Assembly (NCBI GenBank): GCA_003520455.1
Contig: DOUV01000049.1
Coordinates: 1,038-6,562 of the forward strand
Reading direction: 5' to 3'
DNA length: 5,525 nucleotides
Source of the DNA: Chloroflexota bacterium
Lineage (GTDB): Bacteria > Chloroflexota > Anaerolineae > Ardenticatenales > Ardenticatenaceae
This document shows, in pieces, positions 1 through 5,525 of the stretch. Made by a program: the position numbers and the translations under genes. The number at the start of each line of letters is the position of its first letter. The first letter of the stretch is position 1. The notes beneath the pieces were generated by a model. That model ran no database searches, was not told where the DNA came from, and saw nothing but the letters and a program-made list of their open reading frames with translations.

Positions 1-74
1 CTGACGATAGCGCGGCCCCACAGGCCCAACAGGCTTTCCACGTTGTAGCCGAACCCGTTCCACGACCTGGCGAT
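1..74 (+). repeat. In-frame direct repeat, copy 1
   Basis: This 74-base unit recurs at 127-200 with 65 of 74 bases identical, the first 30 exactly. The period is 126 bases (42 codons), so the frame is kept; it encodes DDSAAPQAQQAFHVVAEPVP followed by RPGD. The copy touches the window edge, so it may extend upstream and there may be further copies. All nine differences from copy 2 are transitions, five of them at third codon positions of the + frame. Confidence 0.85.
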
Positions 75-3000
75 GCCCCGCCGGAGGCCGAGGCCGTCCA
101 GCTACCAAGTGCAAGCCCCTCCGGGACTGACGATAGCGCGGCCCCACAGGCCCAACGGGCCTTCCACATCGTAGCCGGGTCCGTTCCACGGCCCGGCGAT
201 CCCGGCCTGCCGTATCGTGTCCTCCCGCCCATGCGTCCGACCGACCAACCGGTGCGGGCGTTGGAGGCGCTGCTGCGCGCTGAGCTCGCCCCAGACCCTG
301 CGGGTATTGGAAACCCGCAGGGTCTGGCCGATGGCGACGACGCCCTGGCCCAGGTCATCGCCCGCTGGGCTGAGGGGCATCCCAACGAGCGCCTTGTGCT
401 GACCATCGACCAGTTCGAGGAGCTTGCCACCCTCTGCCGGGATGACGCCGAGCGGGAGCGTTTCCTGCGCCTGCTGGCCTCGGCCGTGGAACAGCAGCCT
501 GCCGCCTTCCGCCTGATCATCACCCTGCGCACCGACTTCGAGCCGCAGTTTACTCAGGAGGGCTCTCCGCTGGCTAACCTCTGGCAATCGGCCCGCCTTG
601 CCGAGCCAACGGCCCGCTACATCGTGCCGCCCATGGACATCGAGGACCTGCGCCAGGTGATCGAAGGGCCGGCCGCGGTGCGGGTGCTCTACTTCGACCC
701 GCCGGAGTTGGTGGACGACCTGATCAAGGAAGTGATCCAGACCCCCGGCGCGCTGCCGTTGCTCTCGTTTACCCTGAGCGAGCTGTACGTCAAGTACGTC
801 CAGAGCGGCCGCGACGACCGGGCGCTGTCGGGCTCTGACTACCAGGCGTTGGGCGGGGTGATTGGCTCGCTGCGCAACCGTGCCACCGAGGAGTACGACG
901 CCCTGCCCGACGACGCGCACCGGGCGACCATGCAGCGCGCCATGCTGCGCATGGTGGCCGTAGAGGGGGGCGAGCTGGCGCGGCGCCGCGTGGCGTTGAG
1001 CGAGCTGGACTACCCGACCGCCGAGGAGAACGAGCGGGTCAAGACCGTGCTCGACCGGCTGGTGGAGGCCCGCCTGCTGGTACGCGGCACATCCGACCCT
1101 TCGACAGGCTCAGGGCAAGCCCTGAACGGCACGAAAGGCGAAGCCTACGCCGAGCCGGCGCACGATGCGTTGGTGTTGGCCTGGGACAAGCTGCTGCGCT
1201 GGAAGAAGGAAGCCGAGGAGTACCTGCCGTTGCAGCGCCGGCTGGCGCAGGCGGCCACGGAGTGGAGCAAGGCAGCGCCGGAAGCCAAAGCGGGCCTGTT
1301 GTGGGACGACGATCCTCGCCTGCCGCAGGTGGAGGAGACGCTGTGGCCGACGAATGGCAGGCGAAGTGGTCTGGCAGGGCGTTTTCGTTGGGGCAAGCAG
1401 GTGCTAATGCCGAAGACGGGCGCGCCGACAGATACCAAATGGCTGAATTGTACGGAATTGGTCTTTGCGCAAACCAGTGTGCGGGCGCGGGCTAAGTTTT
1501 GGCAGCGTAGCCTTGGCCTCGGCCTCATTATCTTATTGATCGCCGGCATCTTGCTGGCATTTGGCTTCAACCAGCAGCAGCAGTCCACCGCCAATGCCAG
1601 GGTTGCTGCCACGGAACAGGTGCTGCGCGCCACCAGTGATGCCAATGCAACCGTTGCAGTGGCGAACGAGGCTACGGCCAAAGTGGCCCAGGCGACAGCG
1701 GTATTTGAGGCCAGCGTAAGAGGCACAGCCCAAGCCCAGGAAGCTCAGGCGCGGGCTACCGCCGAGTTAGCCCGCGCTACAGCGGTAGCTGCACAGGCGG
1801 AAACAGAACAGCTCAAGCGCGGCATTCAGGCTGAACAGCTTGCCGCCGAGGCGCTGAATATCATCAGCGACGAATCCGGCGACGATTCCCTGGCCTTGAT
1901 CTTGCTTCGCGAAGCAATCCGAACAACTTGGGATACCGATGGGCAAATATCGCAGAACGTCTACTATGCTGCAACCGACCTACTTGGTCATATTCCCTTG
2001 GTTCTGAGCTTGCCCGTAGCGCGGCACCCACCAACAGGTGGTTACCCCGCGGAAGAAAGTGTGAATGCACTTGCGTTCAGCCATGATGGAATGCTGCTTG
2101 TCACGGCAGGCGAGGATGGCACCGTAAAGGTGTGGGCCACGAATGACTACGGACAGGAGTTGTCCGTTCTATCAGGACACTCAGATTCGGTGGAAGACGT
2201 GGCTTTCAGCCCAGACGGCCGATACGTCGTGACCGTCAGCGGAGATGGAAGCATCATAGTGTGGGACGCGACGAGTGAAAGAAAACTGACAACCTTTCGC
2301 CGTCCAAAGGATATATACTTGTTCCCTTCCGCCGTTTTCAGCCGTGACGGTCAGCGCATTCTCACCTGGTCTTTGAATGACGCTTTCATTTGGGACTGGC
2401 AGGGTGTTCAACCTGCGGTATCTATCCCGGTCCCTGAAGAGGTTGGCCTTTCGGACGCATCATTTAGTCCTGATGGGAGACAGGTGATCACTGCTCGCTC
2501 CGATGGCGCAGTGATGGTCTGGGATGCGAAATCCGGCAAACCGGCGCGCGCCCTCACAGGGCACACGTTCGGTGTGAGCGATGCCATCTTCAGTCCCACG
2601 GGAGGGCAGATCGCTACGGCGAGCAGAGATGGGCTGGTGCGGATCTTCGAAGCCGACAGTAACGAGGCTCGCTGGGTTTTATACAGCGGCGGGTGCGGAG
2701 ATAACACTTCTGTATCGTTGGGCGGTTACAGTCAGGATGGGAAGCGTCTTGTCACGACTGCTTGCGATGGCACGGCGCAGGTGTGGGATACCACGAGCGG
2801 AGAAAAGGTCTTCGATGTCACCGGGAACTGCTCATATGGTGGTGGAGCCGATTGCTACATCCTGGCAGCATTCAGCGCCGATAGAAGCCGACTGACGACG
2901 GTCAGCAAAGACGGAATCATCAAGGTCTCAAACGCGGAAAACGGAGATCCGATTCACACCTGGAGCACTGATCCGCAACGCGTAACCGCCGCCATCGCAA

Positions 3001-4988
3001 GCCGCGATGGTAAGCGCATTGCGACTGCCAGCGGTAGTGTTATTCGCATCTGGGATGTAGAGTCAGGCGAGGATCCGCGTGTCTTTCCTTGGCACGACGG
3101 TCGCGTCATGTATGCTGCATATAGTCCCGACGGACAGAAAATCATGACAGCCGGTGCGGACCAGACCGTGATGCTATGGGACGCGAAAAGCGGTCAGCGA
3201 TTGTCGGTTCTCGTCGGCCACAAGGACCAGGTTCGGTCCGCGGTTTTCAGCGCTGATGGTAAGCTGATTCTCACAGCGAGTGATGACCGCACGGCAAGGC
3301 TATGGAACTCTGACGGAAAGCAGCTTCGTGAGTTCTCCGGCCACGGATGCAATCACGTCGACTGGTGCGGGATCAAGCTGGCGTTCTTCGACAACACCGC
3401 CAACCAAATCGTAACGGTCGGCGATGACGAGTTGGGAAAGATCTGGCAAGTGGATGCCACGAAGCCCCTTTATACGCTCGGAGAGGAGCTGATTGGCGGT
3501 ATTGAGACCCTGGCCATAAGCCGAGACGGCCGCCGAATCGTTACAGGAGGCATTGAAGGTCCTGTACTTTGGGATATGGATACCGGTAAGAAACTGCCAA
3601 CCGAGTTCTCTAGGTGGGGTTTTGGGGTGATGGCTGTTGCCTTCAACTTCGATGGCAGCCGTATTGTCTCTGGTGATGGCGACGGCACCGTGACCGTCTG
3701 GGACGCAGAAAGTGGAGATGACCTCTGGACCAAGAGTCATCGCACCTCGGAATGCAATACGGACTCCTACGAGTGCGCAATCGGACACATACCCCTCGCC
3801 GTGGCATTCAGTCCAGATGGCGAGGAGGTTGTGTCAGCCGGCGAGGATGGGATCGTTCAGGTATGGGATTCAGAAACCGGGCAAAACCTTCGAGCTTTTG
3901 GCGCGCATAGTGGCCCCATCTATTCCGTTTCTTTCAGTCCTAGCGGAGGTTTCATCCTGACAGCCGGAGATGATGGATCAGCTCGGATCTGGGATGCGAC
4001 GGGAAGTGGGGAATTGATTGCGCTCACAGGTCACTGCGGTGTAAGCTCCGGATTTTGTCAAGTTTCATCGGCGGCTTACAGTACAGACGGGAAGAACGTG
4101 GTGACTGTCGATCAGACTGGCCAGGCTATCTTGTGGGATGCCATCACCGGTGGAAGACAGAAGATCCTGGCCACGGATCTGGGGACAGGGTCTTGGTCGG
4201 GCGGCGCGTCTGCTGCGTTTAGCCCAGACGGGAAGAGAATTGTGGCAGTAGGCGACATCGAGTCCTCGATTATCAAAATCGCAGCGCCTGACGCGCCTTT
4301 GAGCCTGCCTGTCAACGCTCGCAATGTGAGTCCAGCAAGTTTCAACCAGAGTGGGGCCGTTGTTCTCGCCGCAGAGGATGGCACGCAAGTGTGGGACATC
4401 AACGAAGGGAAGAGTCTACTCAAGCTTTCAGCCCCCGAAAATGCCGCTGAACTCGCCATTTTTAGCCACGGCGGTGACCGCATCGTAACCGTTTCTGAAG
4501 ATCTTGGTCTCGCTATTTGGGATGCAGACAACGGAAGTAAGCTAGGAGCGATCAGGGAGGAAGGGCTTGGATTCATCTGGGCTGCCTTCAATCCATCTGA
4601 TGATCGGCTTGTAACTGCCATCCGCGGTAAGCCGGCCAGGGTATGGGATGCCAGGGATGGACATGAGCTATTCGCCCTCTCCGCCTTTGTCGAAAGAGCT
4701 CAGTTCGATCCTGCTGGTAGGCATATCATGGGCAGCAATGGGCGAGAGGTTTGGGTGTGGGATGCTGAAAGCGGGAGCGAGCAATTCCATTTTGCAAGAG
4801 ATACGGTGCCCTGGTCGTCTGTGTACAGTCCAGATGGGAACCGCATTCTGTTGGCCAACGACGATGGCTCGGCCTCGACATGGTATGCCAGTGTTGAAGA
4901 CCTGCTTGCAGAGATCGAGAGTCGTATCACGCGCTGGCCCTCAGTGCTCAGTGACGAGGAGAAGACAAGGTATGGGCTTGTCGATTGA
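3..4988 (+). CDS. nSTAND1 NTPase - transmembrane - WD40 repeat protein, 5' end outside window
   Basis: The frame is open from base 3 to TGA at 4986-4988 (about 1661 residues visible). YRVLPPMRP (213-239) matches the strand and loop that follow the P-loop in nSTAND1 proteins. It is followed by Walker B LVLTIDQFEEL (D at 408), strand FRLIITLRTDF with a sensor-like Arg at 528, PGALPLLSF (GxLP, 744-770), YQALGGVIGSL, and AEPAHDALVLAWDKLLRW, typical of the winged-helix end. LNCTELVFAQTSVRARA leads into one membrane helix, an Ala/Thr-rich linker, a DDSLALILLREAIR connector, 22 WD40 units and a tail ending in a DEEKTRYGL motif common after bacterial WD40 arrays. Family knowledge: STAND NTPases are ligand-gated ATP switches that oligomerise and activate a fused or neighbouring effector. 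ATG 231 lies inside YRVLPPMRP and lacks a ribosome binding site, so it is not the start. Walker A is not visible; it is either upstream or lost. GC is clearly higher before about 1400 than after. Confidence 0.9.
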   Translation, partial: DDSAAPQAQQAFHVVAEPVPRPGDAPPEAEAVQLPSASPSGTDDSAAPQAQRAFHIVAGSVPRPGDPGLPYRVLPPMRPTDQPVRALEALLRAELAPDPAGIGNPQGLADGDDALAQVIARWAEGHPNERLVLTIDQFEELATLCRDDAERERFLRLLASAVEQQPAAFRLIITLRTDFEPQFTQEGSPLANLWQSARLAEPTARYIVPPMDIEDLRQVIEGPAAVRVLYFDPPELVDDLIKEVIQTPGALPLLSFTLSELYVKYVQSGRDDRALSGSDYQALGGVIGSLRNRATEEYDALPDDAHRATMQRAMLRMVAVEGGELARRRVALSELDYPTAEENERVKTVLDRLVEARLLVRGTSDPSTGSGQALNGTKGEAYAEPAHDALVLAWDKLLRWKKEAEEYLPLQRRLAQAATEWSKAAPEAKAGLLWDDDPRLPQVEETLWPTNGRRSGLAGRFRWGKQVLMPKTGAPTDTKWLNCTELVFAQTSVRARAKFWQRSLGLGLIILLIAGILLAFGFNQQQQSTANARVAATEQVLRATSDANATVAVANEATAKVAQATAVFEASVRGTAQAQEAQARATAELARATAVAAQAETEQLKRGIQAEQLAAEALNIISDESGDDSLALILLREAIRTTWDTDGQISQNVYYAATDLLGHIPLVLSLPVARHPPTGGYPAEESVNALAFSHDGMLLVTAGEDGTVKVWATNDYGQELSVLSGHSDSVEDVAFSPDGRYVVTVSGDGSIIVWDATSERKLTTFRRPKDIYLFPSAVFSRDGQRILTWSLNDAFIWDWQGVQPAVSIPVPEEVGLSDASFSPDGRQVITARSDGAVMVWDAKSGKPARALTGHTFGVSDAIFSPTGGQIATASRDGLVRIFEADSNEARWVLYSGGCGDNTSVSLGGYSQDGKRLVTTACDGTAQVWDTTSGEKVFDVTGNCSYGGGADCYILAAFSADRSRLTTVSKDGIIKVSNAENGDPIHTWSTDPQRVTAAIASRDGKRIATASGSVIRIWDVESGEDPRVFPWHDGRVMYAAYSPDGQKIMTAGADQTVMLWDAKSGQRLSVLVGHKDQVRSAVFSADGKLILTASDDRTARLWNSDGKQLREFSGHGCNHVDWCGIKLAFFDNTANQIVTVGDDELGKIWQVDATKPLYTLGEELIGGIETLAISRDGRRIVTGGIEGPVLWDMDTGKKLPTEFSRWGFGVMAVAFNFDGSRIVSGDGDGTVTVWDAESGDDLWTKSHRTSECNTDSYECAIGHIPLAVAFSPDGEEVVSAGEDGIVQVWDSETGQNLRAFGAHSGPIYSVSFSPSGGFILTAGDDGSARIWDATGSGELIALTGHCGVSSGFCQVSSAAYSTDGKNVVTVDQTGQAILWDAITGGRQKILATDLGTGSWSGGASAAFSPDGKRIVAVGDIESSIIKIAAPDAPLSLPVNARNVSPASFNQSGAVVLAAEDGTQVWDINEGKSLLKLSAPENAAELAIFSHGGDRIVTVSEDLGLAIWDADNGSKLGAIREEGLGFIWAAFNPSDDRLVTAIRGKPARVWDARDGHELFALSAFVERAQFDPAGRHIMGSNGREVWVWDAESGSEQFHFARDTVPWSSVYSPDGNRILLANDDGSASTWYASVEDLLAEIESRITRWPSVLSDEEKTRYGLVD
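127..200 (+). repeat. In-frame direct repeat, copy 2
   Basis: Second copy of the unit at 1-74, encoding DDSAAPQAQRAFHIVAGSVP and RPGD, directly before the conserved nSTAND1 strand at 213. The 52 bases between the copies are not repeated and encode a Pro/Ala/Ser-rich linker. A small inverted repeat (aggccc, 148-153; gggcct, 157-162) is better formed here than in copy 1. The segment sits where nSTAND1 proteins normally have only a short loop after the P-loop helix, so it is probably an inserted, flexible stretch. Confidence 0.85.
291..327 (+). repeat. Perfect 15-bp palindromic hairpin element inside the ATPase coding region
   Basis: Arms at 291-305 (ccagaccctgcgggt) and 313-327 are exact reverse complements around a 7-base loop (attggaa). 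The element translates in frame as roughly PDPAGIGNPQGLAD, lying between the helix LEALLRAEL and the helix DDALAQVIARW just before Walker B, a place where the family normally has a short loop. It is not followed by a T-run and lies deep in the gene, so it is not a terminator. The form resembles small dispersed palindromic repeats of GC-rich bacteria; copy number cannot be seen here. Confidence 0.8.
1097..1129 (+). repeat. REP-like palindromic repeat inserted in frame (encodes PSTGSGQALNG)
   Basis: The 33-base, 11-codon stretch begins cccttcgacaggctcaggg and contains a 7-bp hairpin (tcagggc 1110-1116, gccctga 1119-1125, 2-base loop). It encodes PSTGSGQALNG between LLVRGTSD and KGEAYAEPAHDALV, where nSTAND1 proteins have a short turn. 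I recognise this core as a widely dispersed bacterial repeat whose translation (PSTGSGQAL-like peptides) appears in many predicted proteins; that recognition is from memory and not verified by search. Its length being a multiple of three fits insertion without breaking the frame. Confidence 0.8.
1512..1568 (+). other. Single transmembrane helix within the nSTAND1-WD40 protein
   Basis: Nineteen residues, LGLGLIILLIAGILLAFGF, with no charge. The flank before it is basic (SVRARAKFWQR) and the flank after it is polar and nearly uncharged (NQQQQSTANA). By the positive-inside rule the ATPase would be cytoplasmic and the WD40 part outside the membrane. No second hydrophobic helix is seen downstream in the gene. 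Many nSTAND1-WD40 proteins have a membrane helix at this position, so its presence is usual for the family. Confidence 0.85.
1569..1850 (+). other. Ala/Thr-rich helical (probable coiled-coil) linker
   Basis: After the membrane helix the protein has about 90 residues rich in Ala, Thr, Gln and Glu with recurring ATA and AQA motifs (for example EATAKVAQATAVFEAS, ARATAELARATAVAAQAETE). There is almost no proline or glycine, consistent with a long helix that could dimerise. It leads into the EQLAAEALNIISDES and SLALILLREAIRTT helices that precede WD40 arrays in this family. Coiled-coil formation is inferred, not computed. Confidence 0.65.
2058..4889 (+). repeat. Array of about 22 WD40 units (roughly three seven-bladed propellers)
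   Basis: I count 22 units of about 38-56 residues, each with a core like VAFSPDGRYVVTVSGDG and usually ending in VWD or IWD. First unit: ALAFSHDGMLLVTAGEDG; last: SSVYSPDGNRILLANDDG ending at Trp 4881-4883. GH dipeptides survive in several units (LSGHSDS, LTGHTFG, LVGHKDQ, LTGHCGV). Units near 2900, 3400, 3540 and 4260 are more degenerate. Twenty-two units would fill three seven-bladed propellers with one over, which may close a ring. Ten cysteines occur here, eight of them in short loop pairs. Family role: protein- or ligand-binding sensor surface. Confidence 0.9.
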
Positions 4989-5164
4989 AAGCCGATCAAA
5001 CAACTGCAACCGCCAAAAACGGTCGCTCGCCCTAACGGATCGCATGTGCGCCAACGGCCGGCCAGATGTTGATCCAGGGGGCGTCCGATGTCACCTTCCT
5101 TACCACCTACCCGGTTCAGGCGAGTCGGCCCAGGCCCTTGACGCCGCCAACCACGTGAACAATC
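4989..5164 (+). other. Spacer after the WD40 gene, no gene recognised
   Basis: I see no convincing coding sequence, promoter or hairpin followed by a T-run. A short frame beginning ATG at 5066 (MLIQGASDVTFLTTYPVQ) ends after 30 residues and matches nothing I know. GC-rich palindromes such as ggccggcc are present but too short to interpret. Absence of a terminator leaves open read-through into the genes after 5165. Confidence 0.4.
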
Positions 5165-5284
5165 GTGCGCAGCCTGGCCATACTCATTGGCATCGACGCC
5201 TACGGCGGCGGCATCCCGCGGCTGACAATGGACATCAAGAACGCCGCGGGGCCAGCGCTGACGACTGTTGAGAACGACCCATGA
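5165..5284 (+). pseudogene. Caspase-like (peptidase C14) N-terminal remnant
   Basis: From GTG 5165 the frame reads VRSLAILIGIDAYGGGIPRL and then a 19-residue tail ending VENDP before TGA at 5282-5284. The first half matches the opening strand and loop of bacterial caspase-like domains (ALLIGIDxY...PxL). The following IKNAAGPAL resembles helix 1. The catalytic His and Cys regions are missing: the frame has 39 residues against roughly 200 or more for the domain. TGA at 5156 blocks an upstream extension in this frame. No ribosome binding site precedes GTG. The stop overlaps the next ATG as ATGA, an operon-style junction, so an internally deleted gene that kept its two ends is one explanation; a chance short frame is less likely given the motif match. 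Confidence 0.55.
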
Positions 5285-5412
5285 CTTACACCGCCTCCCG
5301 CAACTTCGACCTCCTCATCGCCCGCGCCGGCCTACGCTACCGGGCGTTCGTGGTGGAGGCGCCTGCCGGCGAGGATAGCGGGGTGAGGTATCTGCTCAAG
5401 GTGAACCCATGA
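5281..5412 (+). CDS. Small protein resembling the N-terminal segment of CHAT-family proteins
   Basis: This 43-residue frame starts at ATG 5281, overlapping the previous stop by ATGA, and stops at 5410-5412, overlapping the next start in the same way. NFDLLIARAGLRYRAFVVEA followed by PAGED resembles the FDLxIExxGxxYRAxVxxSPAG segment that precedes the protease domain in many Chloroflexota and cyanobacterial CHAT proteins (family memory, not searched). The protein ends abruptly with YLLKVNP. It is GC-rich and lacks the protease domain and its catalytic residues. It may be a truncated CHAT gene or a separate small adaptor; the tight junctions on both sides favour translation as part of an operon. 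Confidence 0.5.
   Translation: MTYTASRNFDLLIARAGLRYRAFVVEAPAGEDSGVRYLLKVNP
5398..5404 (+). promoter_or_regulatory. Ribosome binding site for the gene at 5409
   Basis: AAGGTGA lies inside the end of the small upstream gene, with its AAGG core seven bases before ATG 5409. It is the only convincing Shine-Dalgarno sequence in the right-hand cluster and fixes the start of the last gene. Confidence 0.6.
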
Positions 5413-5525
5413 TCACCAGCCGCCCCATCCTCTTCCTCGCCACCGCCAACGACCGCGACGACCGGGCGCGCTACCTGCGTAACCTGGCCGAGGAGGCGCG
5501 GCAGGTGCAGCGGGCGCTGGCCGCC
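5409..5525 (+). CDS. CHAT-associated effector protein, N-terminus only (runs off window)
   Basis: From ATG 5409 the frame is open to the window end (39 residues). RPILFLATANDRDDRARYL then RNLAEEARQVQRAL resembles the first strand and helix of a domain found at the N-terminus of CHAT-type proteases in Chloroflexota and relatives, where the pattern is (I/V)LFLAxANxxxxRxRYLxxLxEE. In the family a catalytic His in a GGHA-like motif and a Cys in an NGC-like motif follow; these would lie beyond the window. It is preceded by a good ribosome binding site and overlaps the previous stop by ATGA, indicating translational coupling. Other nucleotide- or TIR-like folds with a similar first strand cannot be excluded on so short a piece. 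Confidence 0.6.
   Translation, partial: MITSRPILFLATANDRDDRARYLRNLAEEARQVQRALAA

Noticed and set aside
1..200. CRISPR array
   Set aside because: Only two diverged 74-base copies with a 52-base spacer in a continuous reading frame; lengths and divergence do not fit CRISPR.
291..327. Rho-independent terminator
   Set aside because: The stem is strong but there is no T-run and it lies in the middle of a conserved coding domain.
102..920. 272-residue frame on the - strand
   Set aside because: It is antisense to clear nSTAND1 motifs; long antisense frames are expected in GC-rich coding sequence. Its C-terminal end in the repeat region is noted only as an alternative reading of the repeat.
1145..1726. 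193-residue frame on the - strand over the membrane helix and linker
   Set aside because: Antisense to the membrane helix and Ala-rich linker, composition-driven, no recognisable domain.
231..4988. ATG 231 as the start of the WD40 gene
   Set aside because: It lies inside the conserved YRVLPPMRP motif, has no Shine-Dalgarno sequence, and the frame is open to the window edge.
4648..5271. 207-residue + frame overlapping the end of the WD40 gene
   Set aside because: Its first half is an out-of-frame reading of WD40 units and its second half is a low-complexity Arg/His-rich reading, out of frame with the caspase motif at 5165.

Overview
The window looks like an accessory, signalling or conflict locus from a GC-rich, filamentous, Chloroflexota-type bacterium. 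Three things point there, none decisive: a nSTAND1 ATPase fused to a very long WD40 array, caspase-like and CHAT-like neighbours, and small palindromic repeats inside coding sequence of a kind I recall from Chloroflexota and similar genomes. No rRNA, tRNA or housekeeping gene is present to settle taxonomy.

Positions 1-4988 are one open reading frame on the + strand that runs in from the left edge. In order it encodes: a duplicated proline/alanine-rich stretch (1-200); the part of a nSTAND1 NTPase module downstream of the P-loop (about 213-1490), with Walker B, an arginine sensor-like strand, a GxLP motif and a winged-helix region; one transmembrane helix (1512-1568); an Ala/Thr-rich helical linker (1569 to about 1850) and a helical connector; about 22 WD40 units (2058-4889), enough for three seven-bladed propellers; and a short C-terminal tail. 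The ATG at 231 is internal to a conserved motif and is not the true start. The Walker A motif and any N-terminal effector domain must lie upstream of the window.

Positions 4989-5164 hold no recognisable gene, promoter or terminator. From 5165 onward three short reading frames follow head to tail, each overlapping the next by ATGA: a 39-residue stub of a caspase-like (peptidase C14) N-terminus, a 43-residue protein resembling the N-terminal segment of CHAT-family proteins, and the start of a gene that runs off the right edge and looks like another CHAT-associated effector.

The inferred theme is a STAND-type receptor that senses something through WD40 propellers and drives a caspase/CHAT protease effector, as proposed for bacterial STAND conflict and cell-death systems. 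The most unusual points are: ten cysteines confined to the WD40 part, eight of them in four close-spaced loop pairs and all compatible with disulfides (with the membrane helix, this suggests an extracytoplasmic sensor); two palindromic repeats absorbed in frame into the ATPase domain; the in-frame 126-bp-period duplication; and a clear composition change between the ATPase and WD40 halves of the same gene.
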